Positions 23,565 through 34,491 of a stretch of DNA of 64,000 bases are shown piece after piece. Every line of letters begins with the position of its first letter. The stretch's first letter is position 1. The position numbers and the translations under genes are program-made. The DNA is taken from contig JACGCM010001948.1 in assembly GCA_014058105.1 (NCBI GenBank), positions 5,084,001-5,148,000 of the forward strand. Reading direction: 5' to 3'. Origin of the DNA: Kingdonia uniflora. Taxonomy: Eukaryota; Streptophyta; Magnoliopsida; Ranunculales; Circaeasteraceae. The notes beneath the pieces are model-generated. The model had not been told where the DNA came from. It made no database searches and saw only the letters and a program-made list of their open reading frames with translations.

Positions 23565-24645
23565 TTTGTAAAGAATGCGGAATTCTTTGATTGCTTTCTG
23601 CACTGATTGTTGTGAAACTGATAAGTCGAGAAGGGTGTTTGATGAAAGTCCTCAATGTCGTGATGTAGTCACTTGGAATGTGATTTTAGCTAGTTATGCT
23701 AGAGATGAGCGGATTGATGTGATGGAGGATTTGTTTGAAGAAATGCCTGAGAGAGATGTTATCTGGTGGAGTACAATGATTGAGACGGGTTTAAAGTGTT
23801 TTAGAGAGATGAGGGAAAAAGGGCTAAAGTTTAATGAGGCTATATTGGTTATGGCTCTTTCAGCGTGTGCTCAATTGGGTTTGCTCAAGCAAGGACAATT
23901 TTTTCACTCCAGTATGAACTCAGTGAAGTTCCCTATGAGTGTTAACATTGGTGCAGGTTTAATTGAAATGTACGCAAAATGTGGATGCATCGAAATGTCC
24001 AAGAAAGTGTTCAGTGAGATGCCCCGAAGAGATGTTTGGGCGTAGAATGTCATGATTAGCAGTTTGGCTATGCACAACTTTGGAAAGGAAGCCGTTTCAT
24101 TGTTTAAAAGGTTCATTAGAGATGGATTCTCTCCAACTAATGTTACCATCGTTGGGATCTTGAATGCTTGCAGTAGAGCAGGGCTTGTGAATGACGGGAG
24201 GCATTACTTCAAGTTGATGAAAGAGATTTATGGTATTGAGCCAGAGATGGAGCATTAGGGGTGTATGGTTGATCTCTTAGGCTGTGCAGGTTTTGTAAGT
24301 GAGGGTCTTGAGTTGATTGAGAAGATGTTGATTAAACTAGACCTGTAGTATGGGCTACATTGTTGGCTGCATGTAAGATTCATGGGTTAGTAGAATTGGG
24401 TGAAACTATTGGGGAAAAACTAATTCAACTGGATCCTACACATACGCATGATGGAAATTACGTCCTTTTAGCTAATATTTATGCCAAATCAAATAAATGG
24501 GGAGATGCTATACGAGTTAGGAGATTAATGGTTGACCGGGGTGCAACTAAAGTTGCGGGATGGAGCTTGATTGAAGCTACTTCTAGGAGAACTCCATTTG
24601 TTCCAACAAATGCAGTAACGCATGATAGTAGTTAATGTTAGACTA
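23565..24645 (+). pseudogene. Pentatricopeptide repeat (PLS/E-type) gene fragment inside the CACTA element
   Basis: PPR proteins bind RNA in plastids and mitochondria. The frame runs from about 23575: NSLIAFCTDC, RDVVTWNVILASYAR, then MYAKCGCIEMSKKVFSEMP, then the block 24052-24258 with NVTIVGILNACSRAGLVNDG, and finally the E-type end at 24360-24635, LLAACKIHGLVELGE and NYVLLANIYAKSNKW. It is intronless, as PPR genes usually are. Defects: a frameshift near 23575, an in-frame TAG at 24043 where Trp is expected, a TAG at 24256 where Tyr is expected, and a frameshift with TAG near 24335. It lacks the N-terminal targeting region and several repeats. It is a captured or duplicated fragment. Confidence 0.85.
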
Positions 24646-25085
24646 TTTTATTGTTTTCGTTACACATGTCACAGTCGTGTCAGCCGACCTTTGTTATGAA
24701 GATAATTAGTATTGTACACCTGGATATTTGTTATGCCTGAGAATAATTGAAGTTAGGTTAAGAAGACAGTTAAGGGGCTTAAAGCCTTCTTTTCATTACT
24801 TTCGACTAGCTCTCTATTTAACATTGGAGAGATACTGTTGTTGATGTTCTTAGTACATTAGTGTCAAAGGAGTTATTGAAATGGATCAAAGCAAGTATCG
24901 TCTAGAACTATTAACTTACTAGAATAAATATGGTGCCACAATGTCGTATTTATTGGTATTAAATCTGATGGTTGTAAGTCGCTATCTTCCTAGCCAATCA
25001 GAGATAATTATCTTAAATTAGCGAAGTGGCACGCGATAATCCTCTGAAGTTAGGCAAGAATTTGAACTTAAAATAGCTTATCAAG

Positions 25086-25590
25086 TGTTAGTGGACAACT
25101 GCTCCTCCTCCTTTTATAGCAGTTAATACTGATGGATCTATTATTGATGATAAAGGTGGGTGGGGAGTTATGATAAGAAAATTTGATGGTACTGTTATTA
25201 AAGGTGCAGCAGGCAGCTTTGACTCTAAGTCTATCACCATTTTGGAGCTGAAAGCTGTGGAAATGGGGCTGGTTCTAGCTGATAAAATCAACAAAAGGAA
25301 AGCTTTATTGTAACAGATTCCATGATTGTTCTGTACTATCTAACAGGCTATACCACTCTAACATGGGACTCCAAGAACTTGGTTAGAAGAATTAGAGAAC
25401 ATATGGGTAGAATGGATGATTGTGTCATAAGGTTCAATTTCAGGGAAACTAATGGTACTGCAGATTATCTTGCAGGGCTCCATGTGGGTGCTGACTGGGT
25501 TGAGTTCACGCCTAGCTCTTTTGCTCAAGACCTCAAGGATATTGTTCATAGAGAGAGCATGGGTCATGTCTACTTTAGACTTCCATAGTC
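25086..25590 (+). mobile_element. LINE RNase H fragment, plus strand
   Basis: The plus frames read NTDGSIIDDKGGWGVMI, then SITILELKAVEMGLVLAD, then after a one-base shift TWDSKNLVRRIREHMGRMD and FRETNGTADYLAG. This is the RVT_3-type RNase H of plant LINEs: the DG and ELKA residues match the first two catalytic acids (D and E). The following 25590-25700 is TG-rich with TTGTTTCTCTGTTGTTTTGG, like plant LINE 3' regions. A stop after KALL and a frameshift show decay. Confidence 0.75.
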
Positions 25591-25699
25591 TCTTAGACAT
25601 TTGTTTTTCTTTTCCTTCTCTTGTTGTTTCTCTGTTGTTTTGGGGGGTGCCTGCATGAGATACACCCTTTCTCCTGTACATTATGATTAGGTCTTTTGT

Positions 25700-26276
25700 A
25701 TATCGGGGGGACTGCTCAACCAGCTTGCCGTAAAATAGACAATTTCCATCCATTCTAAACAATGAAACAGCTGGCAGACACTTCATTTGTAGCTGCATCT
25801 TCCCATGAAGGAGCTTCCTCAATCAATTTCAGAACAGAAACCATAATGCCAATGTTTTTTCATCCATCTGGACTGATCTGCTTTCCATCCACACTACTGT
25901 GGAAACTTTAAAGTTGATCTGATCCCAAACAAAGTCACAGGTGCTGAAAAAACTCTTTTGTTTCTCCCCAGCCATATTTGCTATATCATGGTGCAGAAAG
26001 ATACTTTCAGAATGGATGATAGCACTTTCGTTTGGTTAAGGGATAGAATCCACTTGTTCTCTTCTTCAAAGGAATCAAAGCTGAGAATTGTTTTGGACCC
26101 AAGCATTTGATGAGTATTCTCTTCCATAAGAGAGTGGCCATAGTGCAGCCCATAAAGAGGTGACTTATGCTTTCATTAGAGACACCACAAATGCTATATA
26201 TGGAGTTTTGAAGAATGCCCTTAGTCAGCAACTTGTCTTGAGTATTCAGAACTCCTGCAAGAGCCTTCCAAGTGAT
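25700..26276 (-). mobile_element. LINE reverse-transcriptase zinc-binding fragment, minus strand
   Basis: On the minus strand, from about 26276 leftward, the frame reads WKALAGVLNTQDKLLTKGI, then CGVSNESISHLFMGCTMATL and LWKRIL. The CxxC-like start, HLFxxC and W pattern match the RT zinc-binding domain (zf-RVT) of plant LINEs. It is opposite in orientation to the RNase H fragment at 25086-25590, so the two are separate insertions or parts of a rearranged copy. No intact ORF remains. Confidence 0.6.
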
Positions 26277-26361
26277 GAAGCTACTTCTAGGAGAACTCCA
26301 TTTGTTCCAAGAAATGCAGTAACGTATGATAGTAGTTAATGTTAGACTATTTTATTGTTTT

Positions 26362-27349
26362 TTATGTCATTTTTTGTTTCATATAGCGCGTTGATTATCT
26401 AATACTATAAATGATGCTTTGGCTTATAAAGATTAGCAACTATTTAATTGCCTTTTTGAGTAATATTATTTTCTTAGTCTTATGTAGTTATCTTTCCCTA
26501 TGAAGTCACCATTTTCATGTTTGAGGCTATCTCAAGTCTCAGATGTCGGTTTAATTACAATCATTCTCATTGTCCCTTTTATTACAGGTGTACATATATT
26601 CAAGCGGTAGTGTGAAGATCGAGTAGACCGTTATCATGTCACATTTCATCTATTAAGGCAATTGTCCTTCCACACTTTAATAGGTATTCAGATTTTATTT
26701 TGCGATACATGCATTAAGTAATAAACTAATATTGCAAAGGGTTTAAGATTTATAGTTGATTAATTTGCTATATTATTTTTGTTGCAGACATTATCCTTGG
26801 GTCCAAAGCATCATTCCATCTTAATATGACTTGATTTCAGGCTACCTTTCATTTTCAAGTCATCGTTCATTTCTTTTTAATTCTTATGTTCTTAGTTTTA
26901 TTTTCAAATTTCATATGGAATTTTGTACTTGGATCACTATAAGAAAATTGTTGATATATTCTAATTTGAAATATGATCTGATACAATGCTACATGTGCAG
27001 TAGGTGTATTTTTAGAGTGTTTAAAATTATGAGGTGTAATTTTAATATATTAGTGAATTTTTTTTTGAAAAAATGAAAACAAATTGCCACAGACTTTTTA
27101 TGAGGTAAATAAATAGCCACAGATTAAGATTGTGTCTTACCTTGTTTCATAACACGGTTTATATTCGTAGCAATAAATTAACCACAGATTAAATCCGTGG
27201 CAAAATAGTAAGTTAAGCTCGAATAAAGTCCATGGCAAAAAAATTGCCACAAACTTTTTACTTCAGACCTCCACCACAACCAAAATTTGTGGCAAATAGT
27301 ATTTTACCACAGACAAAGTCTGTGGTATTTTGCTAAAATTGGTGTAGTG
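26362..27349. repeat. Right end of the CACTA element with subterminal motif array
   Basis: 26362-26930 is AT-rich with no gene. From about 27080 to 27335, motifs of the type GCCACAGA and its complement TCTGTGGC recur around ten times in both orientations, ending in GGTGTAGTG. A second CACTA-like left end (CACTATAAGAAAATTG) at 26935 suggests a nested or older element. Confidence 0.65.
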
Positions 27350-29079
27350 TATTTTAATGTATTTGGAGGGAACATGATGAATTAATCCTTGTAAGAAGAT
27401 TACAATTTATTAATTCATAGTTTTTTTCATGTTATTTAGGATCCTTTGACGGCGTCCTTGATATTCTGGTTCGAGCTGGTAGAAGTCTTCCTGAAGCTAT
27501 AATGATAATGATCCTTAAAGAGTGACAATAATATGGATTCTGATAGAAAGGCTTTGTACAAATATTTCTCGACGCTTATGGAGCCATGGGATGGACCGAC
27601 TCTTATATCATGTAAAATTTTTTCTACTGAATTGGCTTCATTGAAAATCCTAATCTATCACCTTGGCTCTTACTTACATTCAAGGATCAAACTATCAAAG
27701 TTCATCGATCTCGGTATTTTGGCCGATATTTATGTTGCTACAACAAATTATATCATTGCGTAAAAATTTTAACAATCGCTCTAGTTACTTATTGTTATTA
27801 ATTTTTTTTAACAAATACTTATTGTAAAAAAAAATGCAGTTAGTGACGGTTGCTACCTTGGAGCTACATTAGACCGAAATAGATTTTGCCCTGGCCGGTT
27901 TTACGTTACACATAGTGGACGAGTAATTATGGCAAGTGAAGTTAGTGTTGTAGATATTTCTCCTGAAGACATTTTTAGGAAAGGAAGACTTAATCCTAGA
28001 ATGATGCTCTTAGTTGATTTTGATAAACATATTGTTGTAGACGACAAGGTACTAAAGAAACAATATTCTCTAGCAAGGCCATATGGGGGGATTGGCTCAA
28101 AAGACAGAACATAGAATTGAAGGACATCATGGGCTCTGTCCATGAATCTGGCAGAGTACCACCTTCCATATATGGAGCAATGCCTGTAAGTATTAGAACA
28201 TATTGTCAATGTCATGGTTTAAAAAGTAGTTATATATCCTCAATAAATCACAATGTATATCTTAAAAGTAAGATATATTATGATATTTACCTTAGCCTAT
28301 ACTTATTAAAAAAAATGTAACCTAGCTGATATATTATACAGGTGGATTAATAGAATACATTCTCTGGTAATATAAAATCGTCGGCCGATATAGCAGCCAA
28401 TATTGTGAGATTTTATACCGAAGGAGTATATATCTCCATAACTAATCAAATAAATCAATTTTATGGTGAATCAATTTCTCAATATATCCTTCATATGCTG
28501 GATTATCAGTCAGTATGTCCGCTGGAAATGTCAAAGGTATTGGCTAGTAAGTGTCACTATATGTATCTAATACATCGGTTTGATATCATAATCCTTTTAA
28601 ACTTTGGTATAAGATGGTGTTATGTAAATACTAAGGTGATTATCCACTATCGATTTGGCCATTATTTTTAACAATGATATCCCAAACTTTGGTTTTCTTT
28701 ACAAAAAATTCAGCCTAATATATAGTAATTAGTCGATTCGTTTTTGAATTTTCAGTCTTATACATAAAAAAATATCTAGAATATTAATTACCTTGATCGC
28801 CAAGTATCACTTAAATGTCTTGATTCAATAACAAATTAATGTTATAGTCCCCCATAATATTTATCATAGACTAGTATGCCACTGTATCTTAAATCTTTGG
28901 CCAGCGGTATATATGGTTGCCATATGGATTTTCAAGTCTTGACTGCCTATCCTTCTATTTTTATATTTCTATTAGAGGAAGTTATGAGGTCTATGTATAT
29001 TGTTTTTGCAGGCATCTAATCACAACAATACGGAAAAGATGGGAATCTATGGGTTGTTGGCTCCTCTAAAAGTTTTTCG

Positions 29080-30939
29080 GTAAGAAGCACATGTGAAACT
29101 TTTGTACTTTTATATAGGCATCCTTGCAAACAATCAACATAATAATAGCCCATGATAAACACCCCACTGTATTGATGCAAGAACTAATGGAGAATGCAAA
29201 ATGATTGAGAATATAAAAAAATTAACCAACTAATGTTTCTTCTTCGTAGGTTACTGTCCTTACACCACAAATCAAACTAGTTGGTTTGATGTATTTAAAT
29301 GATTTGTTTTCCTGATCACCTTTCTAACTCTAGTTTTAAATAGGTTTTCTCTTTATTTGTTTTGTTGATTTTGACCTCATAAGAAGTTACAATTAGAGAT
29401 CTTTTCTTTAAGTTTTTTTTTCCGCTTATGTACTTCACCCTTGAAATCATTATTTGTAGATTGTAGATTGGCTGAAAGTTTGTGATAATAATGTCTTCGA
29501 CTAATCCGAACAAAGAATGGTGATCATAATAATGCATTCGTCTAACTTGTGTAATTAAGCATGTGAGAAAGTAGGCTTTCTTGATAATGCCCTCCTCTAG
29601 ATCCATTAATTTGTATTTTTTCCTTCTCTTGACTTCTAAATGGTACAGGTTTTCCTGGACTTTCATCTCGCCTAAAAAGGACAAATCTGTAGATGCACAA
29701 CTAGAAGAACTTCTAAATGCAATGGTAATATTTTATATCTTTCACTTGTAATATTTATATATATATATTTAATTTCTAAAGGCTAAAGTTTTATTGTCAT
29801 GATATGCAGCACCACTGATAAGAAAGAGATCACAACATCATTGATGCTTCGACCTTAGCTAGCTAACTGCCTAAAAAGCAACACATAGTATCAAACAAAT
29901 TTGATTTTCTTAGTTAATTAGTATTAATTTTGTTTATGGCCTATTTATGATGATGTCTACAGATCCTAAAAAAGCCGTATATGTTGTTACTGGATTGCCT
30001 GCCAAGTAAAATTCTTTGCCATTAAGAGTGTTTATCTTTCATTTCTTTTAGTTTTTTTCCCTTATTTAAGATCTCTTTGCCCTTAAGGCTAATTCTTTCA
30101 TGTATGCTTAAACAATTATGTCAGAAAGTAGTGGGTAGAGTAGATGCCCAAATGCATTTGCACCACCATGGTTGAGGCATCTTTTGTCTAAAATGATGAT
30201 GTAGGTATGTTAGTTAAATTTCTTAAACCATCAAACTTGAACTGATGTTTTCCATTTCATAGACAAACCATATGTGACAATCTACCAAGATTTGTATGCA
30301 TTTAATTTTAGAATCCTGGTAACTAAGAAGCTTAAGTGGTATTTGAATTTTTCCAGGTACCAAGAAGAACTCTATGCATCTTGTTGTAATTGTTAATGCG
30401 TCATTCAGAAACACCATATATTCCTGACTAAGGTAAATTTTTTAGTAAGTAAATTTCAAACTTATGTACTTTTTTATTTTCAACTTATCACTAAGACAGT
30501 AATGAAGTTAACTCATATACAATAAACTTTTCTCCGTGAATACTTAGGTTTTGTAAACTGCTACAACAAATTTGAAGAATCATCTGTTTGTATTTTTGTA
30601 AATTCCGATTGTATTTCTTCAAGTTCATATGGTGATTGTGCAAGTTCAAACAATATTTTTGGGAGTTCAGGTCGCTCGCTGTATATGCTGAGATTTGCCT
30701 CATTATAGAGTTGAGACTACACTGGAGGAACTGGCAAATGGAGCTAGCCAACTACAACAAAATAGTGGCTTCAAAAGGTTTTTTCTAATTAAACTTGGAG
30801 GAATTATTGCTTGAGATAGAAACTTGTAGATTATCTTGTACGAATTTTGATCGGATTGATAATAAAATAAAGTTTAATTTCAATGTGTATGAAGTCTTTA
30901 TTTTAATGTATTGAGTTGTACTTTCTTTTTTTTGGATTT
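29080..30939. other. Non-coding stretch after the GOGAT fragment
   Basis: AT-rich DNA. The next GOGAT exons are not found. One exon-like block (about 29649-29724, frame FSWTFISPKKDKSVDAQLEE, followed by GGTAATA) has acceptor-like and donor-like edges but no family I recognise. No repeats or RNA genes seen. Confidence 0.35.
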
Positions 30940-31332
30940 GCAACAAAAATTACATTTGCGATTGTCGCAAATGAAGGGAAAAAATTGAATATGACGAACT
31001 GATTCTTGCGTATACGGCTTCTATTCATTGTCGCAAAATAAATAACATAAATTAACAACATACAATTACTGTTGTATTCTGTTTTATAATAAAAAATTAT
31101 TTAAATTGAATTATGACGGTTATAAACTGAAGCACATAATGACCAACATGGACCATCGCAAATTTGGTGCATTGCGACAAATTTTTTATGTCTAAGCATT
31201 GCGACGGATTTTTTATGTCTAAACAAATAAATGACCGCTTGCCTTTTAATGACATTGGGACGGTCAAAAATCGTCATAAATGGCTATAAACGACGGTTTT
31301 AGACTGTCGTAAAATGACTTATTTGCATAGTG
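30940..31332. mobile_element. Orphan CACTA-like terminus with subterminal repeats
   Basis: Read from right to left the sequence begins CACTATGCAAATAAGTC at 31332. Inward from there, motifs such as TTGCGACA/TGTCGCAA and GACGGTTT/AAACCGTC recur in both orientations up to about 30950. This is the architecture of a CACTA right end. I could not find the matching left end in the window with a 3-bp duplication. The element may be truncated, or its left end may have diverged. Confidence 0.5.
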
Positions 31333-32440
31333 AAAGTGCTATCAAAATGCTCTTCGAATTAATTCAAAAGCTTTTCCTCGCCCACTCCCTATTTTATCAA
31401 AAGGCTCTTCAAATTGAATCGCTGACTTATGCTTAGTTGGTACAGGCAACCTCTACCAACTTCCTGTAATTGAATTGGATCGATATAACGTCCTATTCGG
31501 GCTTATTGACAGTACTAGCACTATAAAAGTAAGAAGAAGACAACGGAATGTCAGATTAAAGTAAAGGGCCTTAGAAAGCGTCCGCGTGAACCCTGGCTTT
31601 AGTAGATTAGAGGTCTCAAGCAGTTTAGGACTAGGATCCGCAAAACTGAACTGGTCGTGTCTTCCAAACCACAAAAAAGTAGTTTAGAACTTGCGTACGC
31701 CAAGCTTTAAAATGAGATCGCTGGCACAAAGCGTATAGCGCGTATGCGTTCCTTCTCTGGAGAAGTAAATCAAGCAATCCCCCAGGGTTTTTTTTAGACC
31801 ACCCTGGTCGCTATAAGACTCAGCTATATCATGAGGTCTCAAGCACTAGGCTCATCAGGAACGAACCCGCCTTGCAAAACCAAAGGCTACTAAAAGGATT
31901 TCTTTGCACAGCAGTTTAAAAGTACATTCATAGCCTTGAGAGATCTTCGCCCAAAAGATGATGGATAAGTAGTTTACTTACGTACGCGCAACTTGCGTAC
32001 GAAGAGAGGGTTAAGTTTCTCACTTGTGTACAGAGCTATGTTGAATGCATGGGCAGTGGTCTTGTCCATAAGGGGGGCGGTTCAAGTCTCGCCGACATGA
32101 CAACGTTAGAAGCAAATACAAAGCGATGAATCTTCCTCTAAACTGCTCCACTTTCTACCTTAGGCAAGGCAGAGTAACTTAACGGCACAAAGATTCCGGT
32201 CGTTGTGCATGAAGGCAGTTTAGAAGGCAATAGTAATAATTTGCTTCATCTCGCCAAAAAAGGATCACAAGGCTCTCAAAACTACCTTTGCGTAGGCGCT
32301 CTGACTACCCTTATGCTATTGCTTGTAAGATCACCCTGCTTTAGTGCCTTTTCATGCCTTTTTTTTAGCAACGTCTATATTTTAAAAGGGATGTATAATA
32401 TTTTGTATTGTTTTTTTACGTCACAATACATTTAAGTTCG
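31333..32440. other. Stretch of distinct composition, possibly organelle-derived
   Basis: This 1.1 kb is visibly richer in GC than its flanks and carries short palindromic phrases such as CTTGCGTACG, TACGTACGCG and GCGTATAGCGCGTATGCG, reminiscent of plant mitochondrial intergenic DNA. A tRNA-like phrase, GCGGTTCAAGTCTCGCC, occurs near 32087 but I cannot fold a full tRNA around it. There is no mitochondrial gene I can name, so transfer from the mitochondrion is only a suggestion. Confidence 0.3.
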
Positions 32441-33364
32441 ACTGTGTCAATGTATTTGTTTCATATTCTGTAAGTATTTTTTTGGTTCCATACTTACCCT
32501 GTTTTTCAATCTACCTTATTTTTCTTTTATGTTGCTGTTGTACTACTATGAAGCAACTTAGGCCACTCAAAATTGAAAAGTCTCAACCCATTGAGACAAG
32601 TTCTTAGACCACTCAAGTATTCAAACCCTACTCCAATATCTCTATTTACAAATTGATCAAAATATTCAAACTGCAACTCCATTATTTCTCTTTACAAAAT
32701 CCAACTTATTCCCCCTACACCGAACTAACTAATCCCAAATATGAATATACATGCAAAACACTAGAAGAAAACCTGTAACCCTATTATATCTTATTGAAAT
32801 CAGTCTTAGAGCTGCCTTTACAAAAGAAAATTGCATTGAGTTAGTTATTGATTATATTTAATTTCCAATAATGTTGAAAATCTGGTGCCTCCTTTAGACC
32901 TCCTTTCTTTGAGTGATTGATCTGTTGGGGTTTCCATTAATAATGCCTCTCAAATATATTAGAGCAATCAAGTATCGAACTATAATGTGTGCAAATACTA
33001 ATACAAGTTTATGTACGTCATGTGCATTGACATATTTGTTCTAAGGTTTGATATGTATTATATATTATTCATCATCTACAACATTTTTTAAGCTTTTCTA
33101 TTCCGTTAACATTAGCAATTTGTGTTACTATCTTAACAATCTGCATTACTATCAAATTCCATTCGTCTCTTAGACAAGTCTCTACTTTTCTACGTACTTT
33201 CTCTCCTCATTCATATCAGAGCAGATACAAAATCAGTCCTAAGGATAACTTTAGAATAATTAGATGGTGTTAATTACTGATTCTATACACAATTAATGCA
33301 TAATTAATTACTGAGCATAACGGTCTAGCATGCGCGTTAGCGCGTGCTTAAGTGCTCGTTTATT
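32441..33364. other. Intergenic stretch 3' of F-box copy 1
   Basis: AT-rich, no ORF with protein-like content. A possible isolated CACTA start (CACTAGAAGAAAACCTG) lies at 32759 without a partner. GCGCGTTAGCGCGTGC near 33331 is a short imperfect palindrome. Confidence 0.35.
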
Positions 33365-34491
33365 CTATTGGATTACACTCCCATGGTAAAAGCTGAATCC
33401 TGAGAAAGCTAACCTCTGAAGTGTCCTAAAACTTGCACTTTGTGTATCAAAGGAGCCGAGAACTGTAAATGTGTGTGCACATCGTTGTCCTTTGACAAGA
33501 TTGCAATACCAGCAAAAACTGTCACTCACAACAAACAATATCTCTCCATTGTCAATGTCTCTAGGTTTGAAATCATGCGGCCAAAGAACATTGTTATTCA
33601 GAATATTGCGATAGTCCACCGAATATTCTTTTACCCAAATCTGGTTTTGATAATCCTTTAATATCCATATGTTTATCTCATCATCCATGTCTAGAAAACA
33701 AAGGCCCCGACTTAATTCATGAAGTGTTACACAACAGGCTGTGACGTCGTAAGGAAGCGGCATTGTAGTGAACTTTTCTTTCACAATGTCAAGAGAGATT
33801 ATCACATCGGGCTTTCGAATGCCATTGAATTCGATAACCCAATGAATGGATCCTTTAAAAAATGCTGGGGGGCTTACCTCATTGACAAGGTATGGGCATT
33901 TTTCTTCTATGACTCTCCAAGAACTTGCAACATTTGTCCTACTGAATGAGAAAATCTCGCACCCTATATCATATGTCCTTTGATATGGGTGTAAATGACG
34001 ATAGAACAATCGAACCACATTAAATTCCTTCGTAGTAGGAAGATATCCAAACCCAATATCATGGTTAGGTCGAACGCTAGGTGAAACTTCTGGCAAGGTA
34101 GTCATGGGTACTCGGGTTATAGATATAGACAAGTTTCTCACTAGTAAGACATACCAGATCGCATCGACTAGGTAACATCTTTACAATGGGACTACTGACC
34201 TTCTTTGCGAACTCGTTGTAGATGTCTCCCTTGACATACATAGAGAACAAATGAAGATTGAATTTTTCATTGTTCTTAGCTTCTTCGACCTTAGATATCC
34301 TTGAGAACAAGAAACGATTGTGGTTGCGCTTTGAGGATCGATATTCAAGCAAGCTTTGAAAGTAAGTAAGAATCACAGATTATTCGAAACCAAAGTTTAG
34401 AAATGCATTTGCACCTGTAGAGTGTTGTTGTAGTGAGTCTTGAAAGTATGTCACACATAAGATCCCAAGGAAGTTCCCTTTCCATCTCCAT
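33365..34491 (-). pseudogene. F-box protein gene, copy 1, frameshifted
   Basis: F-box proteins are the substrate adaptors of SCF ubiquitin ligases. The minus-strand start at 34491 gives MEMERELPWDLMCDILSRLT, then CKCISKLW, the N-terminal F-box. The rest is an F-box-associated domain: LVCLTSEKLVYIYNPSTHDY, IGFGYLPTTKEFNVVRLFYR, SSWRVIEEKCPY, IHWVIEFNG and ELSRGLCFLDM, ending near SGFSFYHGSVIQ. Against copy 2 (38532-39796), a 4-bp repeat (TAAG twice, near 34360) shifts the frame after the F-box, and 5 bp are missing near 34100 (between STH and LPEV). The C-terminal 258 codons remain open. It is a tandem paralogue of copy 2. Confidence 0.85.

Larger units (their letters stand above)
24573..26361. 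repeat. 85-bp direct repeats bracketing LINE sequence
   Basis: The end of the PPR fragment, beginning GAAGCTACTTCTAGGAGAAC, occurs at 24573-24657 and again at 26277-26361 with only a few differences. Between the two copies lie LINE pieces in opposite orientations. The pattern fits a large target-site duplication or a tandem duplication later invaded. Confidence 0.8.
22809..27349. mobile_element. CACTA-type DNA transposon carrying a PPR gene fragment
   Basis: The left end is CACTTTAAGAAAATTGTTAA and the right end, read inward, is CACTACACCAATTTTAGC. Both are flanked by TAT (22806-22808 and 27350-27352), matching the 3-bp duplication of CACTA elements. Near both ends are many copies of a GCCACAGAC/CCGTGGCAA-like motif in both orientations (about 22840-22925 and 27080-27335), typical of subterminal transposase-binding repeats. 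The 4541-bp body has no recognisable transposase but includes a PPR pseudogene (23565-24645) and LINE pieces. It lies wholly within the GOGAT intron 22711-27439. The left end has T where CACTA is canonical. The alternative is a shorter element with its left end at 26935 (CACTATAAGAAAATTG), but that lacks a matching TSD. Confidence 0.75.
22294..29079 (+). pseudogene. NADH-dependent glutamate synthase (GOGAT) gene fragment
   Basis: NADH-GOGAT makes glutamate from glutamine and 2-oxoglutarate in plastids. Exons with matching splice sites: 22294-22402 ([20 protein letters not shown], then LNGEINTL), 22607-22710 ([22 protein letters not shown]), 27440-27611 ([26 protein letters not shown]), 27840-28185 ([43 protein letters not shown]) and 29012-29079 (MGIYGLLAPLK). 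These cover part of the class II glutaminase domain, in the NADH rather than ferredoxin version. Defects: a base missing near 22391, a stop after PIVDAS, a stop in exon 3 after ILKE, extra Gs at 28085-28090, and no catalytic N-terminal Cys or downstream exons. It is a clear pseudogene. Confidence 0.88.

Noticed and set aside
25086..25590. Host RNase H gene
   Set aside because: Wording matches LINE-encoded RNase H, it is followed by a LINE-like 3' region, and it is broken by a stop and frameshift.
26935..27349. 415-bp CACTA MITE as the element instead of the 4.5-kb one
   Set aside because: Its left flank (GAT) does not match the right flank (TAT), whereas 22809 gives a matching TAT. It may be an older nested end.
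29649..29724. Exon-like block FSWTFISPKKDKSVDAQLEE
   Set aside because: Open for only 25 codons with plausible splice edges, but it matches no known family and is not the next GOGAT exon.
32040..32105. Possible tRNA around GGTTCAAGTCTCGCC
   Set aside because: The T-arm does not pair with a seven-base loop, and no acceptor stem or anticodon arm could be built around it.
32759..32775. Isolated CACTA-like start CACTAGAAGAAAACCTG
   Set aside because: No partner end, no subterminal motifs and no TSD; a chance match is likely.
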